Source of the DNA: Cherax quadricarinatus
Lineage: Eukaryota; Arthropoda; Malacostraca; Decapoda; Parastacidae
NCBI RefSeq assembly: GCF_038502225.1
Contig: NC_091303.1
Coordinates: 28,105,135 to 28,169,134, forward strand
Direction: 5' to 3'
Length of the DNA stretch: 64,000 nt
Of this stretch, positions 30,954 to 41,833 are shown piece by piece. The position numbers and the translations under genes were made by a program. The notes under the pieces were generated by a model that saw nothing but the letters and a program-made list of their open reading frames with translations, was not told the DNA's origin and ran no database searches. Positions within the stretch are counted from its first letter, which is position 1. Each line of letters starts with the position of its first letter.

Positions 30954-31485
30954 GCATCACTAACATAATAAATACCAGTAGCTTCCCAGTATGAACACTG
31001 CATCACTAACATAATAAATACCAGTAGCTTCCCAGTATGAACACTGCATCACTAACATAATAAATACCAGTAGCTTCCCAGTATGAACACCGCATCACGA
31101 ACATAATAAATACCAGTAGCTTCCCAGTATGAACACTGCATCACGAACATAATAAATACCAGTAGCTTCCCAGTATGAACACTGCATCACTAACATAATA
31201 AATACCAGCAGCTTCCCAGTATGAACACTGCATCACTAACATAATAAATACCAGTAGCTTCCCAGTATGAACACCGCATCACGAACATAATAAATACCAG
31301 TAGCTTCCCAGTATGAACACTGCATCACTAACATAATAAATACCAGTAGCTTCCCAGTATGAACACTGCATCACTAACATAATAAATACCAGTAGCTTCC
31401 CAGTATGAACACTGCATCACTAACATAATAAATACCAGTAGCTTCCCAGTATGAACACTGCATCACTAACATAATAAATACCAGC
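30954..31485. repeat. Minisatellite H, 46-bp unit, about 11.6 copies
   Basis: The unit is GCATCACTAACATAATAAAT then ACCAGTAGCTTCCCAGTATG and AACACT. AT-rich, unlike the other arrays. Variants CACGAAC and AACACCG mark a subset of units. Confidence 0.97.
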
Positions 31486-31560
31486 ATTAGTAAACAGAGC
31501 AAAATACTGTATTAGCAAAGTAAAAAGTTCGGTACACTAAAGCAGGGTCTTGGTGCCTTA

Positions 31561-32515
31561 ACTCTTTCTTATCCTTATAGCAGACACAAGCAACACTCGA
31601 CACAGTTTACTATCATACTTTGTAGATGATACTAAAATAAGAGTGATAATCACCTCGGCAGAAGACACAGAAAAATTACAATATATAAACAAAGTCTTTC
31701 AGCTGGCAGTGAAGAACAACATGACGTTCAATGGTGATAAGTTCCAGATGCTTAGATATGGAATGAAGAACCCAAAAAAGAAACTATACAAAAAGTAAGA
31801 GGATTATCAAACAGAACGAAAAGAACACGCGAAGAACTTAAGTGTAAGAATGTCAGTTCACCTTTCGTTCAAAACAAAAAAAAATCACAACAAGGAAAAT
31901 GGCGGGGTGCATCATGAGAACTTTCAAAACAAGGAAAATAGTGCCAACTGTGTCAACATTCAATTCGCTTGTGCTCTTTCGCTTAGAATACTGATCAGTG
32001 TTGACGTCTCCGTTCAAGGCAGGAGAGTGATCAGAGGTGGAACAAATTCAAAGATCATTTACAGCCTGCACAGAGTAAAAAAAAAATAAAAGTCCTAAAT
32101 ATGTGTACTCGATGGAGGAGAGAAGAGATACATAGTATAATATTTTACGAGGAGGGAACATGAGGGTCTGGCTCTGAATCTGAACACTGACATAATATTT
32201 TGGAGTGAGAGATATGGGAGAAAATGTAAAATAAAGCCAGTGAAAAGCAGGGGCGCCCTGACCACAATAACAGAATATTATATCACCTGTGGTCACAGAT
32301 TTTTTAACACCTCACCAGAAGATATCCGACACACAACTGGAACCAGTGTAGAAGTCTTCAAGAGGAACCTCCGCAATTTTCTCCATGTGCGGGATCAACC
32401 AGGCTGTGATGGCTATGTGGGCCAGTAGTAACAGCCTGGTTGACCAAACAAGCCTGGCCCAGGGCCGGACTGCGGGAGTAGGAAAACTCTCGAAACCCAT
32501 CAAACGCCTAAAGTA
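31561..32515 (+). pseudogene. LINE family 2, palm-to-tail copy, plus strand
   Basis: In several shifted frames: SLLSYFVDDTKIRVI (FADD changed to FVDD), NNMTFNGDKFQMLRYGM, MSVHLSFKTKKN, HENFQNKENSA and IQRSFTACTE. After further shifts the C-terminus reads YYITCGHRFFNTSPEDIRHT, TGTSVEVFKRNLRNF, then the tail (SSNSLVDQTSLAQGRTAGVG). It provides the uninterrupted version of the tail that is split at 4.6 kb. 5' truncated in the palm. 31,486-31,560 and 32,516-32,678 show nothing. Confidence 0.8.
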
Positions 32516-32678
32516 CCTTTCTTTCATTTTAGTGTATATCATTTATATCATCCCACACCAAACAATCAAGTCAGACCAGCAAACAGAAAAATGGCTGGAA
32601 TATATCATTATTTCCATAATCAGATGAGTATAAAATGTGGAATTTTTGGAGAGAATAGTACAGGTGACACTAAAATGT

Positions 32679-32699
32679 TGTAGAGAGAGAGAGAGAGAG

Positions 32700-32780
<81 letters not shown>
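32679..32780. repeat. (GA)n(GT)n microsatellite
   Basis: About 12 GA then about 39 GT repeats, directly followed by a family 3 tail. Confidence 0.98.
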
Positions 32781-32783
<3 letters not shown>

Positions 32784-33478
32784 TACTCGCCTATTTGTAC
32801 TCGTCGTCAGGCCGATTTCCCTTATCCTTTCTTCATAGGACATTCCCCTTAGCTCTGGAATTAACCTTTGCACTTTCTCTAATTTCTTGACGTGCTTGAT
32901 CAAGTGCGGGTTTCAAACAGGTGCTGCATACTCCAGTATGGGCCTAACGTACACGGTGTACAGTGTCTTGAACGATTCCTTACTAAGGTATCGGAACGCT
33001 GTTCTCAGGTTTGCCAGGCGCCCATATGCTGCAGCAGTTATCTGGTTTGTGTGTGCTTCCGGAGACATGCTCGGTGTTATACTCACCCCAAGATCTTTTT
33101 CCTGGAGCGAGGTTTGCAGTCTTTGGCCACCTAGCCTATACTCCGTCTGCGGTCTTCTGTGCCCTTTCCCGATCTTCATGACCTTGCACTTGGCAGGGTT
33201 AAATTCGAGAAGCCAGTTGCTGACCCATGTGTCCAGTCTGTCCAGGTCTCTTTGAAGTACTGCCTGATCCTCATCTGATTTAATTCTCCTCATTAACTTC
33301 ACATCATCTGCGAACAGGTACACTTCTGTCTAACCCTTCCATCATATCATTCACATAAACCAAAAATAGCACTGGTCCTAGAACCGACCCCTGTGGGACC
33401 CCGCTCGTCACAGGTGCCCACTGTGATATCTCATCACGTACCATGACTTCTTGTTGTCTCCCTGTCAGGTATTCTCTG
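32781..33478 (-). pseudogene. LINE family 3, copy 5, with internal deletion near the tail
   Basis: The tail is reduced to about 25 bp (GTACTCGCCTATTTGTACTC) and jumps directly to the LTTxEDRR region. The C-terminal ~100 codons are deleted. From 33,478 the minus frame reads [40 protein letters not shown], then, after a shift at about 33,320, [69 protein letters not shown] tracts lie on both sides. 5' truncation is at nearly the same codon as in copy 1. Confidence 0.85.
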
Positions 33479-33487
33479 CATGCGTGC

Positions 33488-33567
<80 letters not shown>
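33479..33567. repeat. (GT)n microsatellite with TGCG start
   Basis: TGCGTGCGTGCG, then about 38 GT repeats, lying between the minus-strand LINE copy 5 and the plus-strand endonuclease fragment. Confidence 0.97.
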
Positions 33568-33570
<3 letters not shown>

Positions 33571-33602
33571 CAGGCTGTCACCCTCCTCCCTCCCCACCTA
33601 CA

Positions 33603-34985
33603 CTGAAGCTGAAGGTATGGTACACCAACGCTGATGGAATAACAAGTCAGTGAGAGTGGCACAAAAGAATCAAAGATGCATCACCAAACATCATAGCTCT
33701 CACCAAAACCAAGCTCGCAGGAATGATAACAGATGCCATCTTTCCAACGAGATATCAGATCTTGAGGAAAGACAGAGGGAACAGAATATGATGAGAGTAA
33801 CAGAGAGATGAATGACACACTGGCTGAAGTGGCCAGAAGGGCTCATGCGAGCAGGGCAAAGCTACTGATTGTGGATGACTTCAATCAAAAAGAAATTGAC
33901 TCGAAGAACCTGGAGCCATTTGGGGGCCCAGAAACGTGTAGGGCTAAGATGATGGAGGTGGTATTGGAAAACCTCCTGTACCAACACGCAACGGCACTAC
34001 CAGAGAGAGAAAGGAGAGGACACACCAGCAAGACTGGACCTTGTACTCACCCTGAGCAGTGCAGACATTGAGGATATCACATATGAAAGACCCCTCGGGG
34101 CCAGTGACCACGTGGTTCTGAGCTTCGAATACATAGTAGAGTTACAAGTGGAGAGGGAAGCAGGAAGGGTAGGACTAATGAAGCCAAACTACAAGAAAGG
34201 GGACTACACAGGCATGAAGAATTTCCTGCACAAGGTTCAGTGGGACAAAGCACTGGCAGAGAAGTCAGTAAATGAGATGATGGAATATGTGACAACAATA
34301 TGCAAGGAAGCTGAGGAGAGGTTTGTACCCAATGGTAACAGAAATAACGAGGCCAGGATGAGCCCTTGGTTCACTCAAAGGTGTAGAGAGGACAAAACCA
34401 AGTGTGCTAGAGAGTGGAAGAAGTATAGAAGGCACAGGGCCCAGGAGAATAAGGAGAGCAGTCATTCAGCCAGAAATGAATATGCACAGGTAAGAAGGGA
34501 GGCCCAACGACAATACAAAAACGACATCTCAGCAAAAGCCAAATCTGACCCAAAGCTGCTGTACAGCCACATTAGGAGGAAACCAATAGTCAAGGACCAG
34601 GTAATCAGGCTGAGGAAGGAAGGAAGGAGGGGAGATCACAAGAAACGACCGAGAAGTATGCAAGGAACTTAAGATGAGATTCAAAGTGCTCACAGAAGAG
34701 ACAGAAGGAACTCCAGAAAGACGGGGTAGTGGGGTACACCATCAAGTGTTGGATACAATACATACAACTGAGGAAGAAGTGAAGAGGCTGCTAAATGAGC
34801 TAGATACCTCAAAGGCGATGGGCCCAGATAACATCACTCCATGGGTCCTGAGAGAGGGAGCAGTGGCGTTATGTGTACCACTAACAACAATCTTCAACAT
34901 ATCTATCGAAACAGGGCGACTACATGAGGTATGGAAGACAGCAAATGTAGTCACAGTTGTTAAAAAAGGAGACAGACTACAGACC
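33603..34985 (+). pseudogene. LINE ORF2 5' half: endonuclease and first RT blocks, probably family 3
   Basis: The plus strand starts LKLKVWYTNADGI, then SPNIIALTKTKLAG (the catalytic Glu of the usual TET/TKTK motif is changed to Lys), KLLIVDDFNQKEID (GDFN changed to DDFN), and a shift near 34,070. Then 34,112-34,672 covers the endonuclease-RT linker (NYKKGDYTGMKNFLHKVQWD, MSPWFTQRCREDKTK, LLYSHIRRKPIVKDQVI). 34,674-34,985 gives RT block 1: LNELDTSKAMGPDNITPWVL and VWKTANVVTVVKKGD. It stops where family 2 sequence begins. Families 3 copies elsewhere contain only the 3' half; this complements them, but family identity is inference. Confidence 0.75.
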
Positions 34986-34989
34986 CAGT

Positions 34990-37399
34990 GGGACCCCGGA
35001 CAATACTCCGGGGGTCTGGGTTTATTTTAAACTTCCTCCCATATCTCTTACTCCAGTATGTTGTTATGACAGTGTGCAGATTTGGGACCAGGCCCTCGAG
35101 CACTTTCCAAGTGTATATTATCATGTATCTATCTCTCCTCCGCTCCAGTGAGTACATGTTCAAGATCTGAAGGCGTTCCCAGTAATTTAGGTGCTTTACT
35201 GGCTCAATGCGAGCCGTAAACGATCTCTGTATTTGTTCCAGCTCTGATATTTCTCCTGCTTTGAACGGGGCCGTCAGCACTGTTCTGAATGAGGGATCAC
35301 TAGCGATTTGAAAAGTGTCACCATCGGCATTATTTCCCTTGTTTTGAAAGTTCTCAATACCCATCCCACCATCTTCCTGACTGTCGTGATCTTTGATTTA
35401 TGTTCCTTAAAAGAAAGGTCAGCTGACATAATTATTCCCAGGTCTTTTACGTGTTCCTTTCGTTCTATTTGGTGATCCTCTTGAATGTTGCATATAGTGT
35501 TCCTTTTGAGTTCATTCTTTCCATACCTAAGACTTATCACCATTGAGCGTCATGTTGTTCTCCTCTGCCCACTGGAAAACCCTGCTAATGTCTTCCTGTA
35601 ATTTTTGCAGTGTCCTCTACTGTAGTGACTTTCATGCTTATTTTAGTGTCATCTGCAAAGATACAAAAGTGTGACGGGTGTTTTTATCTATGTCTGCTAT
35701 GAGGATGAGAAACAGCAGAGGTGCCAGGACAGTGCCTTGGGGCACTGAGCTTTTGACCTCGCTGATGCTGGATCTTGCCCTGTTCACTACCAGTTGTTGT
35801 GTTCTGTTTACCTGGAGTTTACCTGGAGAGAGTTTCGGGGGTCAACGCCCCCGCGGCCCGGTCCGTGACCAGGCCTCTGTGTGTTAGGAACCCGAAAATC
35901 CATTTGCCTACCTTTCCCGTAATGCCCATGGCCCCTCATTTTGTGAGCTATCACTCCATGATCGCATCTGTCAAACGCCTTTGCAAAATCTGTGTAAATC
36001 ACATCTGCGTTTTGGTCTTCTTCCAATGTCTCCGTAATTATGTCATAATGATTCAGCAGCTGTGACAGGCATGATCGTCCTGCTCTAAAACCATGCTGGT
36101 TCGGGTTATGCTGGTCCATGAAATTTATAATCTGCCGTCTCATCACTCTTTCGAAGATTTTTATGTGAAAAGTTAGGGCTACTGGTCTGTAATTTTTAGC
36201 TAGTGCTCTACTACCTCCCTTATGCAAATGAGCTATGTCTGCACTCTTTAAGGCCTCCGGTATTTCACCTACATCTAAGCTCTTTCTCCAAAGAATACCG
36301 AGGGCTCGTGCTAGTGGCACTTTGCACTTCTTTATAAACAGAACATTCCATGAATCTGGTCCAGGTGCTGAGTGAGTGGGCATGTTGTCCATTTCTTTTT
36401 CGAAAACTATGGGATTTGTACTGTCAGTTAGTTGGTCTGTGCGGCCTTCTGGAGTGAAAAATATTTTTGCACTTTCTACCTTGCTGTCATTTAGTGGGTT
36501 GCTGAACACCCATTTCTTGTTCATCGTCAGTATACGAATATCTTCTCAATAATGGTCCAATTCTACAGGTAATTCTTAGTTTGGATTTTCCAAAAGAAAA
36601 TAAATATTTTGGGTTTCTTGCAATATTCTGTATGGCCCTTTGTACTTCTGTTAGGTATGACATCCTGAGTTTTTGCTCTAATTCTGTGATCTCTCGGCTA
36701 AGACTATCTTTCCTCTGTTGCAACATATTTGTAACCCGTTTTCTCCTGTACTATCTCCTACACTCTCTATATCTGATGATCTGGGTTTTCTCAATGGTAC
36801 GTGCTTCATACATACCTTGTATGCTTCTATATTCAGTTTCTCTAGGCACTGGTGGAGATTTAGGGTGCTCATGACTGATTCCCAGGATATGTCTGATAAT
36901 TCTTGGTTTGTTTTTTCCCAGTCAATTCTATGGTTGTTAAAATTAAACTTACTAAACATCCCGTCTCTAACTTTAGTGGTGCAGTTCCCTAACCCTGAGT
37001 TAATATTCGTTTGAACTCCTATGATGTTGTGATCTGAATATATTGTTTTCGTAACTGTTATGTCACTGATTAGTTCCTCGTTCTTTGTGAATATCAAATC
37101 CAGGGTATTTTCATTTCTAGTGGGATCAATTATCTGTTGATTCAATGAGTACTCTTCACAAAGCCTCATTAGTTCCCTGGTATGTGCCTGTTGAGCCAGG
37201 GTGCTTCCCGGAGATATTTCTGGTATAACATTACGTTAAGCCATCTTCCATTTTACATGAGGGAGATTAAAATCTCCAAGTAAAATATTTGGTGTGGGAT
37301 TTTCTAGCCTATCCAGATAGCTACCTATCTTACTTAATTGATCTGTGAATTCCTCAGCAATTGCTGACGGTGGTTTAAATACTAGGATAATTACCAAAT
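34990..37399 (-). pseudogene. LINE family 2 ORF2, most complete copy, with frameshifts and an insert
   Basis: From 37,399 leftward on the minus strand. Endonuclease: ILLGDFNLPHVKW, CEEYSLNQQIIDPTRNENTL, TIYSDHNIIGVQT with the SDH motif. Linker: DGMFSKFNFNNHRIDWEKTN. RT starts at 36,524: SAPGPDSWNVLFIKKC, NYRPVALTFHIKIFERVM, NQHGFRAGRSCLSQLL, DVIYTDFAKAFDRCDH with the first catalytic Asp. A family 4 piece interrupts at 35,806-35,877. Then SSVPQGTVLAPLLFLILI, CIFADDTKISMK (frameshifted near 35,660), VKDLGIIMSADLSFKEHKSK, MVGWVLRTFKTREIM, LNMYSLERRRDRYMIIYTWK, TTYWSKRYGRKFKINP. At least four frameshifts; not functional, but the best reference for the family here. Confidence 0.85.
35806..35877 (-). 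mobile_element. Family 4 terminal piece inside the family 2 RT
   Basis: Two tail units (TTTACCTGGAG twice), then AGAGTTTCGGGGGTCAACGC, CCCCGCGGCCCGGTCC and GTGACCAGGCCTC. The family 2 host reads GTTCTGT on the left and TGTGTTAGG on the right, with TCTGT repeated at the two edges. Both hairpin stems are intact. Confidence 0.8.
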
Positions 37400-37811
37400 T
37401 CCAGTCCTACGGGGAAAGGTTAGGGGAAATCGACCTGACGACACTGGAGGACAGGAGAGATGGGAGGGGGGGGGGGGGTATGATAACGACATATAACATA
37501 CTGAGAGGAATTGACAAGGTGGACAAAGACAGGAAGTTACAGAGATAGGACACAACAACAAGGGGTCACAATTGGAAGTTGAAGACTCAGATGAATCACA
37601 GGGATGTTAGAAAGTATTTCTTCAGTCACAGAGTTGTCAGGAAGTGCAATAGTCTGGAAGTGATGTAGTTGAAGCAGGATTCATACATAGCTTTAAGAGG
37701 CATATGATAAAGCTCATGGAGCAGGAAGTGACCTAGTAGCGACCAGTGAAGAGGCGGGGACAGGAGCTGTGACTCGACCTCTGTAACTACAACTAGGTGA
37801 GTACACGTATG
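37400..37811 (+). pseudogene. LINE family 3, C-terminus and tail, plus strand
   Basis: The plus strand reads YGERLGEIDLTTLEDRRDGR, a 12-G expansion, MITTYNILRGIDKVDKDRKL, then with stops HNWKLKTQMNHRDVRKYFFS, and the tail GAAGAGGCGGGGACAGGAGC to CTAGGTGAGTACACG. Unlike other copies it is not followed by an AC tract. The junction with family 2 at 37,400 is abrupt. Confidence 0.8.
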
Positions 37812-38154
37812 TAGTTAGTGAAGACATCACAAGACACAAGGGTGGATCAGTCTTGACCAAGACGGACCAAGCATAAATATTTCGTAGATTAATTATTCTT
37901 TGTGTCTCCACACTAGTTGACTCACGCTGTCTTCAAGGTTCCTTAAGCCAATGGTGAATCCTTGAAGGCTGCAGGTCTACACAGTTGTATCAAGGATTCT
38001 CACAGATATACTAAAAGACATTGAAATATTTCTAACAATCTTTGTGTATACATTGACTTAAATGCTTTCAAGACTACATACCTACATTTATTTTGTATAG
38101 GAAGCACTTCATTAATAACGTGGTATATATGTTCGGAGTGTGAACAAGGTAACA
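37812..38154. other. Unique AT-rich stretch
   Basis: No gene or element recognised. Confidence 0.5.
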
Positions 38155-38388
38155 TTTATGAAGGGATTCACAGGAAACCGGTTTAGTCGTGGTGATGGGA
38201 AACACAATGCTTGCACTCTGAAGGAAGAGTGGGGATGATGCAGTACGGAGGGTCATCTGAGTTGTGATGTCAGCATGTTCCCTGGCAATACTCTGATTAA
38301 ACGAATGACGGTGAATGTGATTCCTCTTTGTAGGGTCGCCCTACTTCGCTGAGACACATCCGGCGAGCTAAAAAAAAAAAAAAAGTTT
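38155..38388 (+). mobile_element. SINE-like or LINE-tail element with poly(A), plus strand
   Basis: Starts near GAAGGGATTCACAGGAAACC, contains TGCACTCTGAAGGAAGAGTG and GGTCGCCCTACTTCGCTGAG, and ends GGCGAGCTAAAAAAAAAA (about 15 A). The arrangement TGCACTCTGAAGGA...TCATYTGARTTGTGATGTC is repeated at 60,583-60,785, showing a dispersed family. No open frame. An A/B-box promoter was not identified. Confidence 0.6.
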
Positions 38389-38469
38389 TCCTGGCCTTTA
38401 CCTACACCGGATTAAATGGAGTGTGTAGACCAGTAAGAACAACTTGTATAACGTATCTCACACATCACT

Positions 38470-38697
38470 AACAAACATTTTTTTTTCTTCAACGAACTGG
38501 CCGTGTCCCGTAGAGGCAGTGACCTAAAATGAAACACTCAAATTTTTCTTTTTAAATTTAGCAATTTATACAGGAGAAGGGAAGTTACTAGCCCCTTGCT
38601 CCTGGGATTTTAGTCGCCTCTTACGACACGCATGGCTTACGGAGGAAGGGTTCTTCTCCACTTCCCCATGGAAGTGGAAATTTTACCATTCATGATT
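38470..38697 (-). mobile_element. SINE-like or LINE-tail element with poly(A), minus strand
   Basis: On the minus strand it begins CCATGCGTGTCGTAAGAGGC, passes AGGAGCAAGGGGCTAGTAAC, and ends CTACGGGACACGGCCAGTTC, GTTGAAGAAAAAAAA. Its 3' end (GACACGGCC near the poly(A)) resembles that of the plus-strand element at 38,155-38,388, so two related tails converge. The GTCGTAAGAGGCGAC core is a motif I associate with arthropod retroposon tails; unverified. Confidence 0.55.
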
Positions 38698-38773
38698 AAG
38701 AGATCTCAACAGTGACATGTGAAGTAATGAATATGTTGGCAACCATCTGTATTAAGAGATCTCAACAGTGACG
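38693..38773. repeat. Pair of 21-bp direct repeats, 58 bp apart
   Basis: ATTAAGAGATCTCAACAGTG followed by AC occurs at about 38,695 and 38,753. It lies immediately beyond the minus-strand retroposon. 38,774-38,981 is otherwise unremarkable. Confidence 0.8.
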
Positions 38774-38981
38774 GCTTTTGTTGAATTACCTGTAATGAAC
38801 GAGTCACAAAAAGCCTACAATAGTTCAAAGGGCATCTATTTTTGATCCTTTTAACAACACTGATAGTTTAGAGCATATACAATTTTAACGAGAATAAAGG
38901 CTATTAATTATCAGTAACTGTATTAACATGATGCTCTGAAAAGTAATTTTAAGAAAAGAATATTAACTAGTGGCTGTGAGG

Positions 38982-39800
38982 ACGACACAAGACCCACTGA
39001 GTGACGACAGTGACCTGACACAAGACGGACACAAGACCCACTGAGTGACGACAGTGACCTGACACAAGACGGACGACACAACACCCACTGAGTGACGACA
39101 GTGACCTGACACAGGACGGACACAAGACCCACTGAGTGACGACAGTGACCTGACACAGGACGGACGGACACAAGACCCACTGAGTGACGACAGTGACCTG
39201 ACACAGGACGGACACAAGACCCACTGAGTGACGACAGTGACCTGACACAGGACGGACGGACACAAGACCCACTGAGTGACGACAGTGACCTGACACAGGA
39301 CGGACGGACACAAGACCCACTGAGTGACGACAGTGACCTGACACAGGACGGACGGACACAAGACCCACTGAGTGACGACAGTGACCTGACACAGGACGGA
39401 CACAAGACCCACTGAGTGACGACAGTGACCTGACACAGGACGGACGGACACAAGACCCACTGAGTGACGACAGTGACCTGACACAGGACGGACGGACACA
39501 AGACCCACTGAGTGACGACAGTGACCTGACACAGGACGGACACAAGACCCACTGAGTGACGACAGTGACCTGACACAGGACGGACACAAGACCCACTGAG
39601 TGACGACAGTGACCTGACACAGGACGGACGGACACAAGACCCACTGAGTGACGACAGTGACCTGACACAGGACGGACACAAGACCCACTGAGTGACGACA
39701 GTGACCTGACACAGGACGGACACAAGACCCACTGAGTGACGACAGTGACGTGACACAGGACGGACACAAGACCCACTGAGTGACGACAGTGACCTGACAC
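38982..39800. repeat. Minisatellite I, compound 44/48-bp zone, about 17 copies
   Basis: The unit is GACACAAGACCCACTGAGTG, ACGACAGTGACCTGACACAG, GACG, with an optional extra GACG (48 bp). It contains within it the 18-bp unit of the right-hand zone. Long minus-strand frames in three phases are compositional. Confidence 0.95.
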
Positions 39801-41681
39801 AGGACAGTGACCTGACACAGGACAGTGACCTGACACAGGACAGACAGTGACCTGACACATGACGGACAGTGACCTGACACAGGACAGTGACCTGACACAG
39901 GACAGATAGTGACCTGACACAGGACAGTGACCTGACACAGGACAGTGACCTGACACAGGACAGTGACCTGACACAGGACAGACAGTGACCTGACACAGGA
40001 CAGACAGTGACCTGACAGGACAGTGACCTGACACAGGACAGTGACCTGACACAGGACAGACAGTGACCTGACACAGGACAGTGACCTGACACAGGACAGT
40101 GACCTGACACAGGACAGTGACCTGACACAGGACAGTGACCTGACACAGGACGGACAGTGACCTGACACAGGACAGACAGTGACCTGACACAGGACAGACA
40201 GTGACCTGACACAGGACAGTGACCTGACACAGGACAGTGACCTGACACAGGACAGTGACCTGACACAGGACAGTGACCTGACACAGGACAGTGACCTGAC
40301 ACAGGACAGACAGTGACCTGACACAGGACAGTGACCTGACACAGGACAGTGACCTGACACAGGACAGTGACCTGACACAGGACAGTGACCTGACACAGGA
40401 CAGACAGTGACCTGACACAGGACAGACAGTGACCTGACAGGACAGTGACCTGACACAGGACAGTGACCTGACACAGGACAGACAGTGACCTGACACAGGA
40501 CAGTGACCTGACACAGGACAGTGACCTGACACAGGACGGACAGTGACCTGACACAGGACAGTGACCTGACACAGGACAGACAGTGACCTGACACAGGACA
40601 GTGACCTGACACAGGACAGACAGTGACCTGACACAGGACAGACAGTGACCTGACACAGGACAGACAGTGACCTGACACAGGACAGACAGTGACCTGACAC
40701 AGGACAGACAGTGACCTGACACAGGACAGTGACCTGACACAGGACAGACAGTGACCTGACACAGGACAGACAGTGACCTGACACAGGACAGACAGTGACC
40801 TGACAGGACAGTGACCTGACACAGGACAGTGACCTGACACAGGACAGACAGTGACCTGACACAGGACAGTGACCTGACACAGGACAGACAGTGACCTGAC
40901 ACAGGACAGACAGTGACCTGACACAGGACAGACAGTGACCTGACACAGGACAGACAGTGACCTGACACAGGACAGTGACCTGACACAGGACAGTGACCTG
41001 ACACAGGACAGACAGTGACCTGACACAGGACAGACAGTGACCTGACACAGGACAGTGACCTGACACAGGACAGACAGTGACCTGACACAGGACAGACAGT
41101 GACCTGACACAGGACAGACAGTGACCTGACACAGGACAGACAGTGACCTGACACAGGACAGACAGTGACCTGACACAGGACAGACAGTGACCTGACAGGA
41201 CAGTGACCTGACACAGGACAGACAGTGACCTGACACAGGACAGACAGTGACCTGACACAGGACAGACAGTGACCTGACACAGGACAGACAGTGACCTGAC
41301 ACAGGACAGTGACCTGACAGGACAGTGACCTGACACAGGACAGACAGTGACCTGACACAGGACAGACAGTGACCTGACAGGACAGTGACCTGACACAGGA
41401 CAGTGACCTGACACACGACAGACAGTGACCTGACACAGGACAGACAGTGACCTGACACAGGACAGACGGTGACCTGACACAAGACAGACAGTGACCTGAC
41501 ACAGGACAGTGACCTGACACAGGACAGTGACCTGACACAGGACAGACAGTGACCTGACACAGGACAGACAGTGACCTGACACAGGACAGACAGTGACCTG
41601 ACACAGGACAGACAGTGACCTGACACAGGACAGACAGTGACCTGACACAGGACAGACAGTGACCTGACACAGGACAGACAG
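39801..41681. repeat. Minisatellite I, simple 18/22-bp zone, about 93 copies
   Basis: The unit is ACAGTGACCTGACACAGG (18 bp) or the same with ACAG added (22 bp); the two alternate irregularly. A few 14-bp units (CCTGACAGGACAG) occur. It ends at 41,681 before a LINE-tail-like spacer. Confidence 0.95.
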
Positions 41682-41833
41682 TCTGCCTCACTTTTTATCC
41701 TGTGGAAGAGGAAAAGTGTGCAGATTACTGGCTACTGGTGCTAGCTGCAGGCTCAACAGCCTGGCTGATCAACCAGAGGATAATTCTGGTTACACTTCCA
41801 GTGCTCCCACGTGTTTTATAAGAGTAGAAGAGA
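41682..41833. other. Short spacer with LINE-tail similarity
   Basis: GGCTCAACAGCCTGGCTGAT then CAACCAGAG (41,750-41,780) resembles the SNSLVDQ-coding tail shared by families 2 and 4. Otherwise nothing is seen. Confidence 0.4.

Noticed and set aside
38923..41691. Three overlapping ~900-codon minus-strand frames rich in VSGHC
   Set aside because: They come from the 18/22/44/48-bp array and stay open in all three phases because the units lack stop triplets.
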